Shown here: piece by piece, positions 1 through 7,761 of the stretch
How positions within the stretch are numbered: the stretch's first letter is position 1
How the letters are laid out: each line of letters opens with the position of its first letter
From: Glandiceps talaboti
Lineage: Eukaryota; Hemichordata; Enteropneusta; Spengelidae
Length of the DNA: 15,000 bases
Direction: 5' to 3'
NCBI RefSeq assembly: GCF_964340395.1
Contig: NW_027554297.1
Span: 89,001-104,000, forward strand
Position numbers and translations under genes: made by a program
The notes under the pieces: generated by a model
What the model was told of the DNA's origin: nothing
What the model saw: the letters and a program-made list of their open reading frames with translations, nothing else
Database searches by the model: none

Positions 1-645
1 TTATTGTCTGAAAGTGTCTGTGAATAGCCTAAACATTGCCTTTAGAAGTAAAAAACTTCCAGGGCTTCTAGGGGGAGACCCCCTACGACCCCCCGTAAGA
101 GGTAGACATGTCCAAGCCTCAAATCAAAGTTCTTCCCTACACCTCTTACTGTCAAGATGCTATGAAACTTTATTTCAAAAATGTTTCAACCATGTGTAGT
201 TGCTTTTTACAATTGTTAGAGCTGTCTTGTAAAGCTTGCAAATTATTGTCTGAAAGTGTCTGTGAATAGCCTGAAAATTGGCTTTAAGAGTAAACACCCC
301 CTAGAACCCCCCTCCCCCATAAGAGGTAGACATGTTCCAGTTTCAGATCAAAGTTCTTTCCTCCACCTCTCACTGTCAAGATGTTATGAAACTTTATTTC
401 AAAATTGTTTCAACCATATGTATTTGCTTTTTACAATTGTTAGAGCTGTCTTGTAAAGCTTGCAAATTATTGTCTGAAAGTGTCTGTGAATAGCCTAAAC
501 ATTGCCTTTAGAAGTAAAAACCTCCAGGCTTCTAGAACCCCCCCCCCCATTCACACACACTCACACAAGAGGTAGACATATCCCAGTTTCAAAGCTCTTC
601 CCTCTACAGCTTACTGTCAGATGCTATGAAACTTTATTCACAGGG
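1..645. repeat. Three tandem copies of a ~224-242 bp satellite
   Basis: The phrase TTATTGTCTGAAAGTGTCTG recurs at 1, 243 and 467, giving unit lengths of 242 and 224 bp; the third copy is shorter and diverges after about 640. Each unit has the same order: the TTATTGTCTG start, GCCTTTAGAAGTAAA-like sequence, a variable C-rich stretch (around 80-93, 296-313 and 538-548), AGAGGTAGACAT, a pyrimidine-rich part, ATGCTATGAAACTTTATT and, in copies 1 and 2, TTACAATTGTTAGAGCTGTC. The C-rich stretch is the most variable part, and copy 3 has also gained a short CA-rich stretch. The similar 60-66 codon ORFs in each copy are a by-product of the repetition and show no protein-like conservation. The array may continue left of the window, since copy 1 starts at base 1. 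Confidence 0.93.
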
Positions 646-703
646 GTCAGTGACTTTTTGTTGGCCCAATGGAAAAAACACTGACCCCCCCCCCCCCCCC
701 CCC
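646..703. repeat. Hairpin followed by 19-base poly-C run at satellite end
   Basis: GTCAGTG at 646-652 is perfectly complementary to CACTGAC at 679-685, with T-rich and A-rich sequence just inside the stem. A run of 19 C follows directly (685-703). The hairpin replaces the normal last third of the satellite unit, so it marks where the third copy is broken off. Confidence 0.6.
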
Positions 704-1144
704 ACGAGCTGGAGAAACTGACCGGTCTATCTGAATGTCTGAGCTCACCAGTCAAGTTTCCAATTTGTATTTACAGTGTGTCATCATACCATAGCATAAA
801 ATCTGTCAATTATGTTTATTTAATTGAAAATCAAACATGTATGAAATATGTAGTTTTCTAAATATAATCTGTGTGTGATAGAACAGCATCTTTTTACTCT
901 CTGTATTACCTTGTGCGAAAACCAAACAGAAAATTGTGGCAACAAATGTAGGTGTTCAACATTGACGTCAACAAAAATCCGGATATCTCAAAGAAGCAAA
1001 GAAAAAAAAAGTTGCCAGCATAGGCGAAGGAGAAAAAAAAATAATCCTCAGGCAAGCAGGTGGGAAAAAAACAATGACTCTCCACAAATCTTCCAAGCCC
1101 CCCCCCCCCCAGGATATCGAATGGTCTACCCCTTACCATCACTT
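704..1144. other. Gene-free AT-rich stretch
   Basis: I see no convincing gene here. There is an AT-rich part (780-880), A-rich tracts around 1000-1075 and a 13-base C run at 1098-1110. A 116-codon plus-strand frame spans 875-1225, but it is Lys/Ser-rich from the A tracts and its 3' part lies over the opposite-strand YqaJ relic, so I do not call it. Confidence 0.5.
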
Positions 1145-1573
1145 TCATCCCAATTTGACTCTTTCAGTCAGAATTTCTGGAACAATATAATCGGCAAAAA
1201 ATGTATTTATTGCAGGAAGTACTGAGTTCTCTCAGTACACTTCATCAAATTGAACTGGAATAACAATGTATCCCACTTTTGACCAGACAAGCATTTCAGG
1301 TCTAGTTACCTTTGACAGTGCTAACTGAAGAGTTATTTGCTCAAAATAGCCCCTAGACTGCCCTTTCTTTACAAAGATTTCATTGTCAACCACATGGACA
1401 TAGTCAAGTTTACCTTGTTTCACAATATCCATCAAGTACTGATTACGATAAAAATAAGAACATTTCACTTCCACTAGCTTTTTGCCATGACATGAGCAGA
1501 TAATAATCCTATCAACACTAACTCTAATATATGGGTATGTATCATGAACAAGTAAACCTGGTATAATGAACAA
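1145..1573 (-). pseudogene. YqaJ-like nuclease core and C-terminal part
   Basis: The frame from 1573 down to the TGA at 1232-1234 encodes the catalytic core. A short segment containing SVDR corresponds to the first metal-binding Asp (the SPDG position). About 20 residues later LVEVKC supplies the E-x-K pair typical of YqaJ / lambda-exonuclease folds, and GYFEQITLQLALS matches the conserved Gln-containing helix (normally Y-x-Q-x-Q). LVWSKVGYIVIPVQFDE matches the strand that follows. After the TGA the same frame continues for about 28 more codons (PEILTER and neighbours) to a second TGA at 1145-1147. That extension fits the helical tail of the family, so the internal TGA probably replaced a Trp codon. 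Catalytic Asp, Glu and Lys are all still present, so the decay looks recent or the locus has been under weak constraint. Confidence 0.8.
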
Positions 1574-1587
1574 GTAAACCTGGTCTG
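1544..1587. repeat. 22-bp tandem duplication inside the YqaJ relic
   Basis: ATGAACAAGTAAACCTGGT occurs at 1544-1562 and again at 1566-1584, a 22-bp period. Because 22 is not a multiple of three it shifts the minus-strand frame. The upstream frame (ending PGLLVHYT) runs into a stop, and the downstream frame restarts with the same PGLLVH peptide. Removing one copy would restore continuity, so the duplication is a true disabling lesion in this gene. Confidence 0.9.
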
Positions 1588-2003
1588 GTAAACTTTACAT
1601 CCTTGCATTTTGTACTTAGATCACTGATATACTGTTTGACAGCTTTGTCTTCATTTTTTATTCCCTAGGCTAATGATGGAATACTAGTGTTCAGATTTGA
1701 ATCTAATTCATATTGGATAATGTCTTTCGCTATCTTGTTTGGATCTGTTTTATGATTTTTCAAGTAGGACATGATTCTGTATACTTTACTTCCTGTAATT
1801 GTTCCTTTTCTCTGATCAAACCATTGATGGCGCTTGTACACTGGTAATGGATAGGCCACAATTGATTCCTCGTAACAAAATAGGATGTCAAACTCATGAC
1901 AATGTTCTGGCATGTCTGTCACAATAGTGGGTTCTGGTAAATGTAAATGATCAACATGAAAATGATTAACATCTACTATTTTTACAACAGGTGGCATTGC
2001 TGA
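1588..2003 (-). pseudogene. YqaJ domain N-terminal part, interrupted by TAG
   Basis: The minus-strand frame from about 2003 to 1668 includes QRKGTITGSKVYRIM, which matches the R-x-G-x-I-T-(G/A)-S entry motif of YqaJ domains. Before it is a linker rich in His and Asp (VDVNHFHVDHLHL). The frame stops at TAG 1665-1667 and continues unshifted as GIKNEDKAVKQY and so on to the 22-bp duplication. In the family the residue before Gly-(I/V)-x-N-E is normally Trp, so TGG to TAG is the likely change. The segment joins the upstream linker only by a frame change near 1996-2003, where about one base seems lost. No start codon is implied for this fragment. Confidence 0.77.
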
Positions 2004-2305
2004 TTGTTTGCATTTTGAACATCATATATAAGTTGAAGCACTCGCTGATAATTTTCTTCAGGCTTCAATTGTGGAGCAACTTGTGGTGCATAGTCCTTTG
2101 TATTTGATGTTCTGTTGACAGAGAATTTCTTTATCTCCACATCCCACATGGTTTTAGGTGTTACATGTGCTGTTTTGGGGTAATGACCACTGGGCACAAG
2201 ACATCTGTGTAGGAGGCATCATCTGGAAGAGTCTCATGTCCACTAGCAATAATCTCAGCTAGCAAAAACAGCAAAGCACCAATGTGGGGACATGCTTGAC
2301 CTCTT
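1996..2305 (-). pseudogene. Second half of SWIM zinc finger and linker exon
   Basis: A good splice acceptor (a T run then TTTTGCAG, minus strand) ends at 2306. The exon reads RGQACPHIGALLFLLAEII, matching the C-x-H half of a SWIM finger (C-x-C-x(n)-C-x-H) followed by the usual ALLF helix. The family pattern Ala-Gly-x-Gly-x-x-Cys implies that the intron splits the Gly codon. Downstream, YTDVLC lies in one frame, a Gln-Trp pair in the second, and VTPKTMWDVEIKKF in the third. The two frame changes fall at short C runs (about 2193-2195 and 2177-2180 on the plus strand as G runs), each explained by one extra base. The remaining linker runs to about 1996. The upstream C-x-C half of the finger should lie in a separate exon, which I could not find. 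Confidence 0.7.
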
Positions 2306-2716
2306 CTGCAAAAAAGATATAACATTTAAATATTCATAATATTCATTTTGAAATAAGTGTCTGTTTCCTTCATATCAATGGTCAAGAATGTTCAATGTGC
2401 ATCTACTGAATATTTGAATATGCTAGATACCCTGGCTGTGACTCGTAAGAAAAGAAGCCATTCAAATAGCAAACCTCAAACTTGCTGTTTCTCTGAAAAC
2501 CCAAAATATGCTAGGTGATATAAAACTATATAAAGACTCTCCAGAAACTTGTATTGCCTTCAGTTTTGCTCCACTTTAATTCTGTCACTAATGATTTACA
2601 TTGGCAACTGGAAATTTAATATGTTGTTCAAAAACTTAAAGTTAGTAGTCTTTTTTTGTTGGTGTGTGATTCATTTGTAGTTTTGAGGAAATTATATACA
2701 ACTTTAGCTTCATATT
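2306..2716. other. Intron-like gap in the SWIM/YqaJ relic
   Basis: By family comparison the first C-x-C half of the SWIM finger should lie here on the minus strand. A C-x-C codon pattern exists near 2595-2605 (TGC CAA TGT) but its surroundings do not match the family. The stretch is AT-rich with no other recognisable coding sequence. Confidence 0.4.
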
Positions 2717-2760
2717 CTATACATTCATATATTCAGAGGTTTTATTATGTTTCCCATCCA

Positions 2761-2778
2761 ACACACACACACACACGC

Positions 2779-2817
<39 letters not shown>
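2761..2817. repeat. (CA)n microsatellite
   Basis: There are about 28 CA dinucleotides with two CG interruptions near 2777 and 2783. The array sits where the upstream SWIM/YqaJ exon ends, and it could mark an intron start or a deletion/expansion that removed coding sequence. Confidence 0.97.
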
Positions 2818-2819
<2 letters not shown>

Positions 2820-2820
<1 letters not shown>

Positions 2821-3180
2821 ATATCCTTAATATTTTTGTCCATCCATCCAGTGTATTTACATATGCTGGAGTCAACCGTTTAAATTTATCTATCTCTGCT
2901 TTGTCTAAGCAGTGATCTTCTACCTTAGGCTGTTTCCATTGCTCACTTGAATTACCAATAGTTGCATTTCCAATCCCATTACATAAAAAAAATTCCAAGG
3001 CATCTCTTCCCACACTTTTAGTACTGACATTGCTTTTTTACAACATTGAAGGAACTGTCGATATGAGAGTGCTTTGACTTCTTTATATGTCCTTGACATT
3101 GATAAGACATTTATGGCATCATTGGAAGGCTTCATTATTATAATTGCTATTTTTGATGCAACCTGCTAAAAACTGAACAG
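2820..3180 (-). pseudogene. Upstream exon of the SWIM/YqaJ relic
   Basis: On the minus strand a pyrimidine-rich acceptor (TTTTTTGCAG, and a nearby TTTTTAGCAG) lies at about 3160-3185. A frame then encodes a basic/helical stretch with SNDAINVLSMSRTYKEVKAL (to about 3020). A second frame takes over in 3013-2820 and ends TPAYVNTLDGWTKIL. In SWIM/YqaJ proteins a motif of the form Y-x(n)-G-W-x-x-x shortly precedes the finger, which supports the second frame. Whether the first frame is the true N-terminal continuation is uncertain; a one-base slip at the run of eight A/T bases near 2986-2993 would join them. The frame continues into the (CA)n array as meaningless Cys-Val repeats. Confidence 0.55.
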
Positions 3181-3236
3181 CTGCAAAAAAGTTACAGGTG
3201 CTGTTAACATTGAATTGAAGTAAACATAGACACTGA

Positions 3237-3308
3237 GGGGGGGGGGTAACTCAAGTTTTGGATTTTCCAAATCATACGACATCCCCCCCCCCCCCCCCCC
3301 ATCCCCCC
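3237..3308. repeat. Inverted poly-G / poly-C pair
   Basis: Ten G at 3237-3246 and eighteen C at 3283-3300 are separated by 36 bases, with a further six C at 3303-3308. The two runs can pair as a G:C stem, or each can form quadruplex or i-motif structures. Confidence 0.85.
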
Positions 3309-3450
3309 GGCCTTAAATAATGACGGCTCTCTTATGGACCCCAGTGGAAACAAGTCTTTGACTTTGTGGGTTATCCATGTAATTCGACAATTTGTACCAG
3401 TTTTTAGTCCCCGCTGGACGAAGTCTGGGACTGGGACTTATGGATTGGGT

Positions 3451-3498
3451 TCCGTCTGTCCGTGCGTGCGTCCGTCCGTCCGTCCGTCCGTCCGTCCG
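3451..3498. repeat. (TCCG)n microsatellite
   Basis: TCCGTC/TGCG units grade into about seven uninterrupted TCCG tetramers. The tetranucleotide is the complement-strand form of the (ACGG) arrays found in Pearl-type elements. Confidence 0.95.
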
Positions 3499-3601
3499 CA
3501 GCCTTTTCTTGGAGATGCCTGGACCGATTTTTTTTCAAACTTGGTACAGGGGCAACATACAATGTCATACATATGCACGTCAATTTGTTTCATGATACGA
3601 T

Positions 3602-4357
3602 CCAATATGGCCGCCTGGCAGCCATTTTGTTTGAAAATTTTCCCTGACTAAAGCCATAACTCAGACATACTTGAACAGATCTCATTCAAATTTGGTATTA
3701 GGACAGTGTTCTATGACATACATGTGTATATTCATTGTTGTCATGATACGATCCAATATGGCCACCTGGCAGCCATTTTGTTTGAAAATTTTCCCTGTCT
3801 AAAGCCATAACTCAGACATGCTTGAACAGATCTCATTCAAAGTTGGTATTCGGACAGTGTTCTATGACATACATGTGCATATTCATTTTCATCGTGATAT
3901 GATCCAATATGGCCGCCTGGCAGCCATTTTGTTTGAAAATTTTCCCTGACTAAAGCCATAACTCAGACATGCTTGAACAGATCTCATTCAAAGTTGGCAT
4001 TAGGACAGTGTTCTATGACATACATGTGCATATCCATTTTCATCGTGATATGATCCAATATGGCCGCCTGGCAGCCATTTTGTTTGCGAATTTTCCATGT
4101 CCAAAGCCATAACTCAGACATGCTTGAACAGATCTCATTCAAAGTTGGTATTAGGACAGTGTTCTATGACATACATGTGTATATCCATTTGTTGTCATGA
4201 TACGATCCAATATGGCCGCCTAGCAGCCATTTTGTTTGCGAATTTTCCATGTCCAAAGCCATAACTCAGACATGCTTGAACAGATCTCATTCAAAGTTGG
4301 CATTAGGACAGTGTTCTATGACATACATGTGAATATCCATTTTCTTCGTGATACGAT
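3602..4357. repeat. 151-bp minisatellite, five copies
   Basis: The landmark CCAATATGGCC-CCTGGCAGCC recurs every 151 bp (once 152). Other fixed blocks per unit are AAAGCCATAACTCAGACAT, TTGAACAGATCTCATTCAAA and ACAGTGTTCTATGACATACA. Copies differ by scattered substitutions; copies 4 and 5 (around 4080-4250) share GCGAATTTTCCATGTCC instead of GAAAATTTTCCCTGAC/TC, so they duplicated more recently from each other. Confidence 0.95.
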
Positions 4358-4360
4358 CCC

Positions 4361-4613
4361 CCATACCCGACCCATCCTTTATTGTTGTAGGCATGTTCCA
4401 TGTCCAACAAGCAGACACAACATATCTAAGTCTGTTTGATTTAGGTTCACAAGTGTTGTTGCGTGATCAGAGTAGTGACAATTCCTTAAAACCCAATCAT
4501 AGCATGTCATTCTCAATGACTTGTTATTTGTGATATCTGTACTGTGGATCTTGTTGTTTTACTGAAATAAACTAAACTAAACTAAACTAGACTAAACTAA
4601 ACTAAACTAAACT
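4361..4613 (+). mobile_element. Probable non-LTR retrotransposon 3' end with (AACTA)n tail
   Basis: A non-repetitive ~200 bp segment ends in AATAAACTAAACTAAACT, continuing as a pentamer array to 4613. Short A-rich repeat tails of this kind are typical of LINE/SINE 3' ends (for example L2/CR1-type clades). No reverse transcriptase domain is visible, so this would be a strongly 5'-truncated copy, placed directly next to the 151-bp array. A simple microsatellite after unique DNA is the alternative. Confidence 0.45.
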
Positions 4614-5319
4614 CTTCTCAATAATAAATCCATTCTATGATGTCTAGAAGTTAGACATTAGTATGATTCATGGTCAAGATGACACACAATTTCTGTAAAC
4701 AAGTACATTGTAATATTCAGTACTAATTTATCCATTCTAATAGTAATCATTAGATATAATCATTTTGTTGAAATTTGTAAATTTATCATAAAATCCTGAA
4801 CTGACCAATTCAATTGAAAGAAGTAAAAATCATGTGTCACAGAATAGTTTATTGACTATCATTCATCCGGAAAAAATTTACGCGAAAGTTTTGAACATAA
4901 ACAGAGAAGCTCTGAACATAATAAGAAATGATAATTAGGTCAAAGGTCAACACAAGATAATCATTTTTGCAATTGTCATTTGGATACTTTCATCTGCATA
5001 CTGTCTGCGTATTATTACACATATATGTATATGTTATTTGCCAAATACTGTTCCATATCTTGCTGCGAGAGGTAATTTTTACTGGTATAACGGAGAGCAG
5101 GAGGCGTATTATTATACATATAATAACAGTTACACATCAACAATGTAGTACTGATAATTTCTCACCAAGATGCATATTAAATATTTGTATTTGTTTTCAT
5201 ATTTCAATTTAGGACACAGTTTGAATATATACATGTACCATCATAATTAACATGTAAGTGAAAGTATTGAGTTAACCAGATTTAAACTGAATACTATTAT
5301 TAGTACCTCCCATTTGGGC
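4614..5319. other. Gene-free AT-rich stretch
   Basis: No gene is recognised. An 81-codon frame at 4967-5212 is hydrophobic and AT-driven, without a known motif. The only distinct sites are a DR1 element at 4937-4949 and a TTTACGCGAAAG patch near 4877. Confidence 0.5.
4937..4949 (+). promoter_or_regulatory. Perfect DR1 nuclear-receptor site
   Basis: AGGTCA at 4937-4942, one A, then AGGTCA at 4944-4949. This is the exact consensus for RXR-type, HNF4 and COUP-TF nuclear receptors. No promoter or gene is visible within several hundred bases, so its use is unproven. Confidence 0.5.
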
Positions 5320-5357
5320 AAGACCATAGATTTTGGGTAAGACCATAGATTTTGGGT
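5320..5357. repeat. 19-bp perfect tandem duplication
   Basis: AAGACCATAGATTTTGGGT occurs twice head to tail (5320-5338 and 5339-5357), with a partial third start (CTT) after it. No coding context. Confidence 0.92.
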
Positions 5358-5763
5358 CTTACACACATTGTTGGAATACAAACTTCTAAACTATAGGTAT
5401 TATTCATGATGTACCACTTAATTTGAAAATTTATTATATGAAACTATGAAGGGGGGGGGGGGGTCAGGGAATGATAGTCCCCTTTCACAAGTCATTTGAT
5501 ACAAAAATGTCAATAATTATATAGAGGTATCAGACTATTAAGTAACTTCAGTAAATTATTTAATACTGGATTGAATGAAAGGCAAACTCAGTGGGTTGAA
5601 TCGAGTCAAAAACAGAATGCCAGGCTGGTTTTAAGAAAACATTTTCCATGGTTCACATGTTTGCCCTATACTCAATACAGAAATATTTAGGTAGAAAGGG
5701 AGTATATTTTATTGTGTTTTTGCTTACTTTGCGAAGGAATTTGACTCTCTAAATCACTCTCTG
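5358..5763. other. Gene-free AT-rich stretch
   Basis: No coding or RNA signal is seen. It contains a run of 13 G at 5451-5463. Confidence 0.5.
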
Positions 5764-6045
5764 TTTTCATTCATTTTCAGTCATGAAGAGTTAAATTAGT
5801 TTCCTCAGAAGATATAGTGGTCCTTAGAAAAAAAAAAATAAAATTATGTTTATAGATCAGAACTTAAACTTGGTGTATTTCTGAAATAACATGTCATGCA
5901 GGTGATACAAAATCATGGAATGGTTCCCTAGCAACCAAACTTTAATTTATGGAAATGTTTGTATTTTCAGGAGTTGTGTTCCCCTTTAATGTGAATTGCC
6001 AGAATACACCTTAGCCATGTACAAAATGTACACCATGTGTATTCA
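5764..6045 (-). repeat. Dispersed ~285-bp repeat, copy 1 (inverted)
   Basis: The reverse complement of this stretch aligns along nearly its whole length with 10299-10590. Shared blocks include ATGGTGTACATT, TTAAAGGGGAACACAACTCC, AGTTTGGTTGCTAGGGAACC, CCTGCATGACATGT, AAGTTCTGATC and GGACCACTAT. The main differences are substitutions, an 8-base gap near the first AT-rich part and an A-rich insertion at 5829-5839. It has no open frame of note; the minus-strand 130-codon frame across 5967-6359 is incidental. It may be a SINE or MITE; I see no clear terminal inverted repeats or RNA polymerase III boxes. Confidence 0.85.
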
Positions 6046-6250
6046 GTGACAAGAATTGAAATGTATGTGAATTCAATATCCATTTCATCTGGTTCTCCCC
6101 AAAATATTGGTATGAATGATTTAAAGGCATATATGGCCATAATTATCTCACTTCTGTGAAATAATATGCTTGTATAGGTATTGTGTATCCCCATGCCGTT
6201 TCTTGGGTGGAGCATTTTAAATTGCCATGGTGGTAATGGAATGGACAAGT

Positions 6251-6420
6251 TGTTTTTAGCTCCCGTATGGGAGCTGATATCATGCAGCTGTCTTGGTGTA
6301 TGTCTGTGTGTATGTGCAGAAATTTTGTTCCACTGATATCTCAAAAGGTAGTGAAGCAAATGTTTTGCAATTTACTGTGTTGCATTTTCAGGCTGCAACT
6401 TAGAGCTGAATAGCTTTTGG
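6251..6420 (+). mobile_element. TTTTTAG-hairpin element (element 2, short)
   Basis: TTTTT is followed by the perfect hairpin AGCTCCCGTATGGGAGCT (6258-6275; 7-bp arms, 4-base loop). After it come TGTCTGTGTGTATGTGC and sequence with ATATCTCAAAAGGTAGTGAAG, the same order (hairpin, TG/TC-rich stretch, Ile/Ser-like filler) as the other hairpin elements. No tandem core is present, so it is truncated or minimal. The right boundary is uncertain. Confidence 0.5.
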
Positions 6421-7200
6421 TGGGAGTGGCTTGCATGATTAATGCTAATTTGCATAAGTAATGATTTTATCATGTACAAATATCAAATTAGATGAAAATA
6501 ATTTAGAATATTCCATAAGCTTTATGCAGAAAATACAAATAATGTTTGAAATCTTGTATCTATGAAAAGGGTAGACCATTGTTGACATTTATGTCAGTGT
6601 CCAATTTTAATTTACGAGTTTATCACATTCCATGAATGTACATGGAGCACTTGCAACAGCCAATGACATAGACTCTCTCACAGTCCTCGGAGCTTCACAT
6701 TGCTAATATTAACCCTCCCTTCCCCCCCCCCCCCCTCATCAAATTGACCATCTGTTTGATATCCACATTTATGCATCTGTGCAATGAGGAATAGTAGACA
6801 TTAAATAGAAAGCAATCCTTGTCATAGTGTAATGTCAGCATTTTGTACCCCCCCCCCATCAAAATGGTCACTTGTACCATCCCCATCAATATCATAGTCA
6901 CTTATACCCTCCGTATCAAAATGGTCATGCCCGTATTATAGAAAACATAAAGTGTCACGAGAAATGCTCCATGATAAATAGTGAGTTAATCCTTCATATA
7001 GTTTGTTCACACCTAATGCTAAACCATGTAATTTGGAAGAGGTTTTGCCAGGAATGTTTATATAAACCAGAAGTAATCAGCTGTGAAACTTGTACATGCA
7101 GTATATGGTTCAATGCTGTAGTATGATCAAATCATTTAGTGTATTTGACAAGTACAGTCAATCACCCTTCAGGAAGTTAAAGGAATCTTTATCAAAGTTA
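6421..7200. other. Gene-free stretch with C runs and degenerate CATCAAAATGG repeats
   Basis: C runs occur at 6722-6735 (14) and 6848-6857 (10). A short phrase of the form ATCAAA(A)TGGTCA recurs at about 6738, 6858 and 6916 with variable spacing, a weak repeat around the C runs. An 84-codon plus-strand frame at 6872-7126 has several Cys and His but matches no family I recognise. Confidence 0.45.
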
Positions 7201-7605
7201 AATTTTATCTGAGATGTCTAAGATGTGTAGGTGGGCCATAGTTTGGTCACAGCACACCAACTTAATAACATTTCTTAATTGTTTAGACTTGTTTTCTCCA
7301 TGTTGCACTTTGCGAGAAAATCTCTCCATGTACATGTGCATTTTGGCATTTGAGTCTGATGGGAAATTTATACACACATGGGAGACCTGCATGTGAGGGC
7401 AATTGCTTACATTTGAGGGCACTACCACTAGTAGACGTGTATTCATTACCTTTGGTAGTCCTAGTGGGCTACCAGTTTCAAAAATTGGTAACCCTAGGAT
7501 TGTGACCTGTAGTCCAATAATCCTGAACTGAAACAGATATCCTCTATTGGAAATATGTGTGTTATTAAAATACTTTAATGTCCATAAATCTTCCATCTTC
7601 ATCAC
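7198..7605 (-). other. 135-codon open frame, unrecognised
   Basis: This is the longest uninterrupted minus-strand frame in the middle of the window. It contains VPSNVSNCPHMQVSHVC and KMHMYMERFSRKVQHGENK, without any zinc-finger spacing or catalytic motif I can name. Its N-terminal third overlaps a hairpin repeat copy (7451 onward). It could be an exon of an unseen gene or chance in AT-rich DNA; I lean to chance. Confidence 0.2.
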
Positions 7606-7690
7606 TTAATCAGTGGTAGCCTGAGTGGGCTACCATCAGCAAATTTTGGTAGCCCCATGACAAGAATTGGTAGCTGTGGGCATGGGACTA
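7451..7690. repeat. Two diverged copies of a TGGTAG hairpin repeat
   Basis: AGTGGGCTACCA occurs at 7463 and 7624, a 161-bp spacing, with related sequence around both (AAATTGGTA or AAATTTTGGTA downstream). In the second copy TGGTAGCC (7614-7621) and GGCTACCA (7628-7635) form a perfect 8-bp stem with a six-base loop; the first copy keeps a weaker version. Confidence 0.7.
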
Positions 7691-7761
7691 CTGTTAATTT
7701 CAAGCCCTGTTACCATGACATATACTAAAACCTGGGCTGGTCTGTTGAGCTGACTCATACC

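Larger units (their letters stand above)
1145..3180 (-). pseudogene. Broken SWIM zinc-finger / YqaJ-nuclease family gene (whole relic)
   Basis: Read on the minus strand, pieces of one protein appear in the order known for animal SWIM-plus-YqaJ proteins. First is an upstream segment ending in a motif of the type that precedes SWIM (about 3180-2820). Next come the second half of a SWIM zinc finger (2305 downward), a linker, and a YqaJ-like PD-(D/E)XK nuclease domain (about 1950-1145). YqaJ domains are exonuclease/recombinase folds first described in phages, and many invertebrates carry large families of genes joining them to SWIM fingers; their cellular role is not established. I see several lesions: an in-frame TAG at 1665-1667 and TGA at 1232-1234, both where the family usually has Trp; a 22-bp tandem duplication at 1544-1587; frame changes near 1996, 2177 and 2193; and a (CA)n array at 2761-2817. 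The first SWIM half was not found. A single sequencing error could not explain all of these, so I call it a pseudogene. Family assignment rests on motif order recognised by eye. Confidence 0.78.
3401..4360 (+). mobile_element. Hairpin + (TCCG)n + 151-bp core element (element 1)
   Basis: TTTTT at 3401-3405 precedes a hairpin whose arms are AGTCCC (3406-3411) and GGGACT (3427-3432). A TCCG-rich microsatellite follows (3451-3498). Next is a head segment (about 3499-3600) and then tandem cores: CCAATATGG marks occur at 3602, 3753, 3904, 4055 and 4207, and the related GATCC is at 4358, so the period is 151 bp. The order hairpin, ACGG-type microsatellite and tandem core is that described for Pearl, DINE-1 and other Helentron-associated non-autonomous elements; I infer membership from structure, not from sequence match. 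No transposase is present. The short Arg/Pro/Ser-rich ORFs are translations of the microsatellite. Confidence 0.65.

Noticed and set aside
875-1225. 116-codon plus-strand frame with Lys-rich and Pro-rich parts
   Set aside because: Its composition comes from A and C runs, and its 3' end overlaps the better supported opposite-strand YqaJ tail.
3334-3651. Frames with RPSVRPSVRP repeats that look like an Arg/Pro-rich protein
   Set aside because: Three overlapping frames give similar peptides from the (TCCG)n microsatellite, so no reading frame is favoured.
3451-4360. CRISPR-like array (regular 151-bp repeats)
   Set aside because: Units are contiguous with no unique spacers, and the genome is eukaryotic in character.
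5967-6359. 130-codon minus-strand frame
   Set aside because: It crosses the boundary of the dispersed repeat and the hairpin element, with no conserved motif; copy 2 of the repeat does not keep the frame.
6695-7126. 68- and 84-codon frames on opposite strands around C runs
   Set aside because: AT-driven, overlapping each other, no recognised motif apart from scattered Cys/His.
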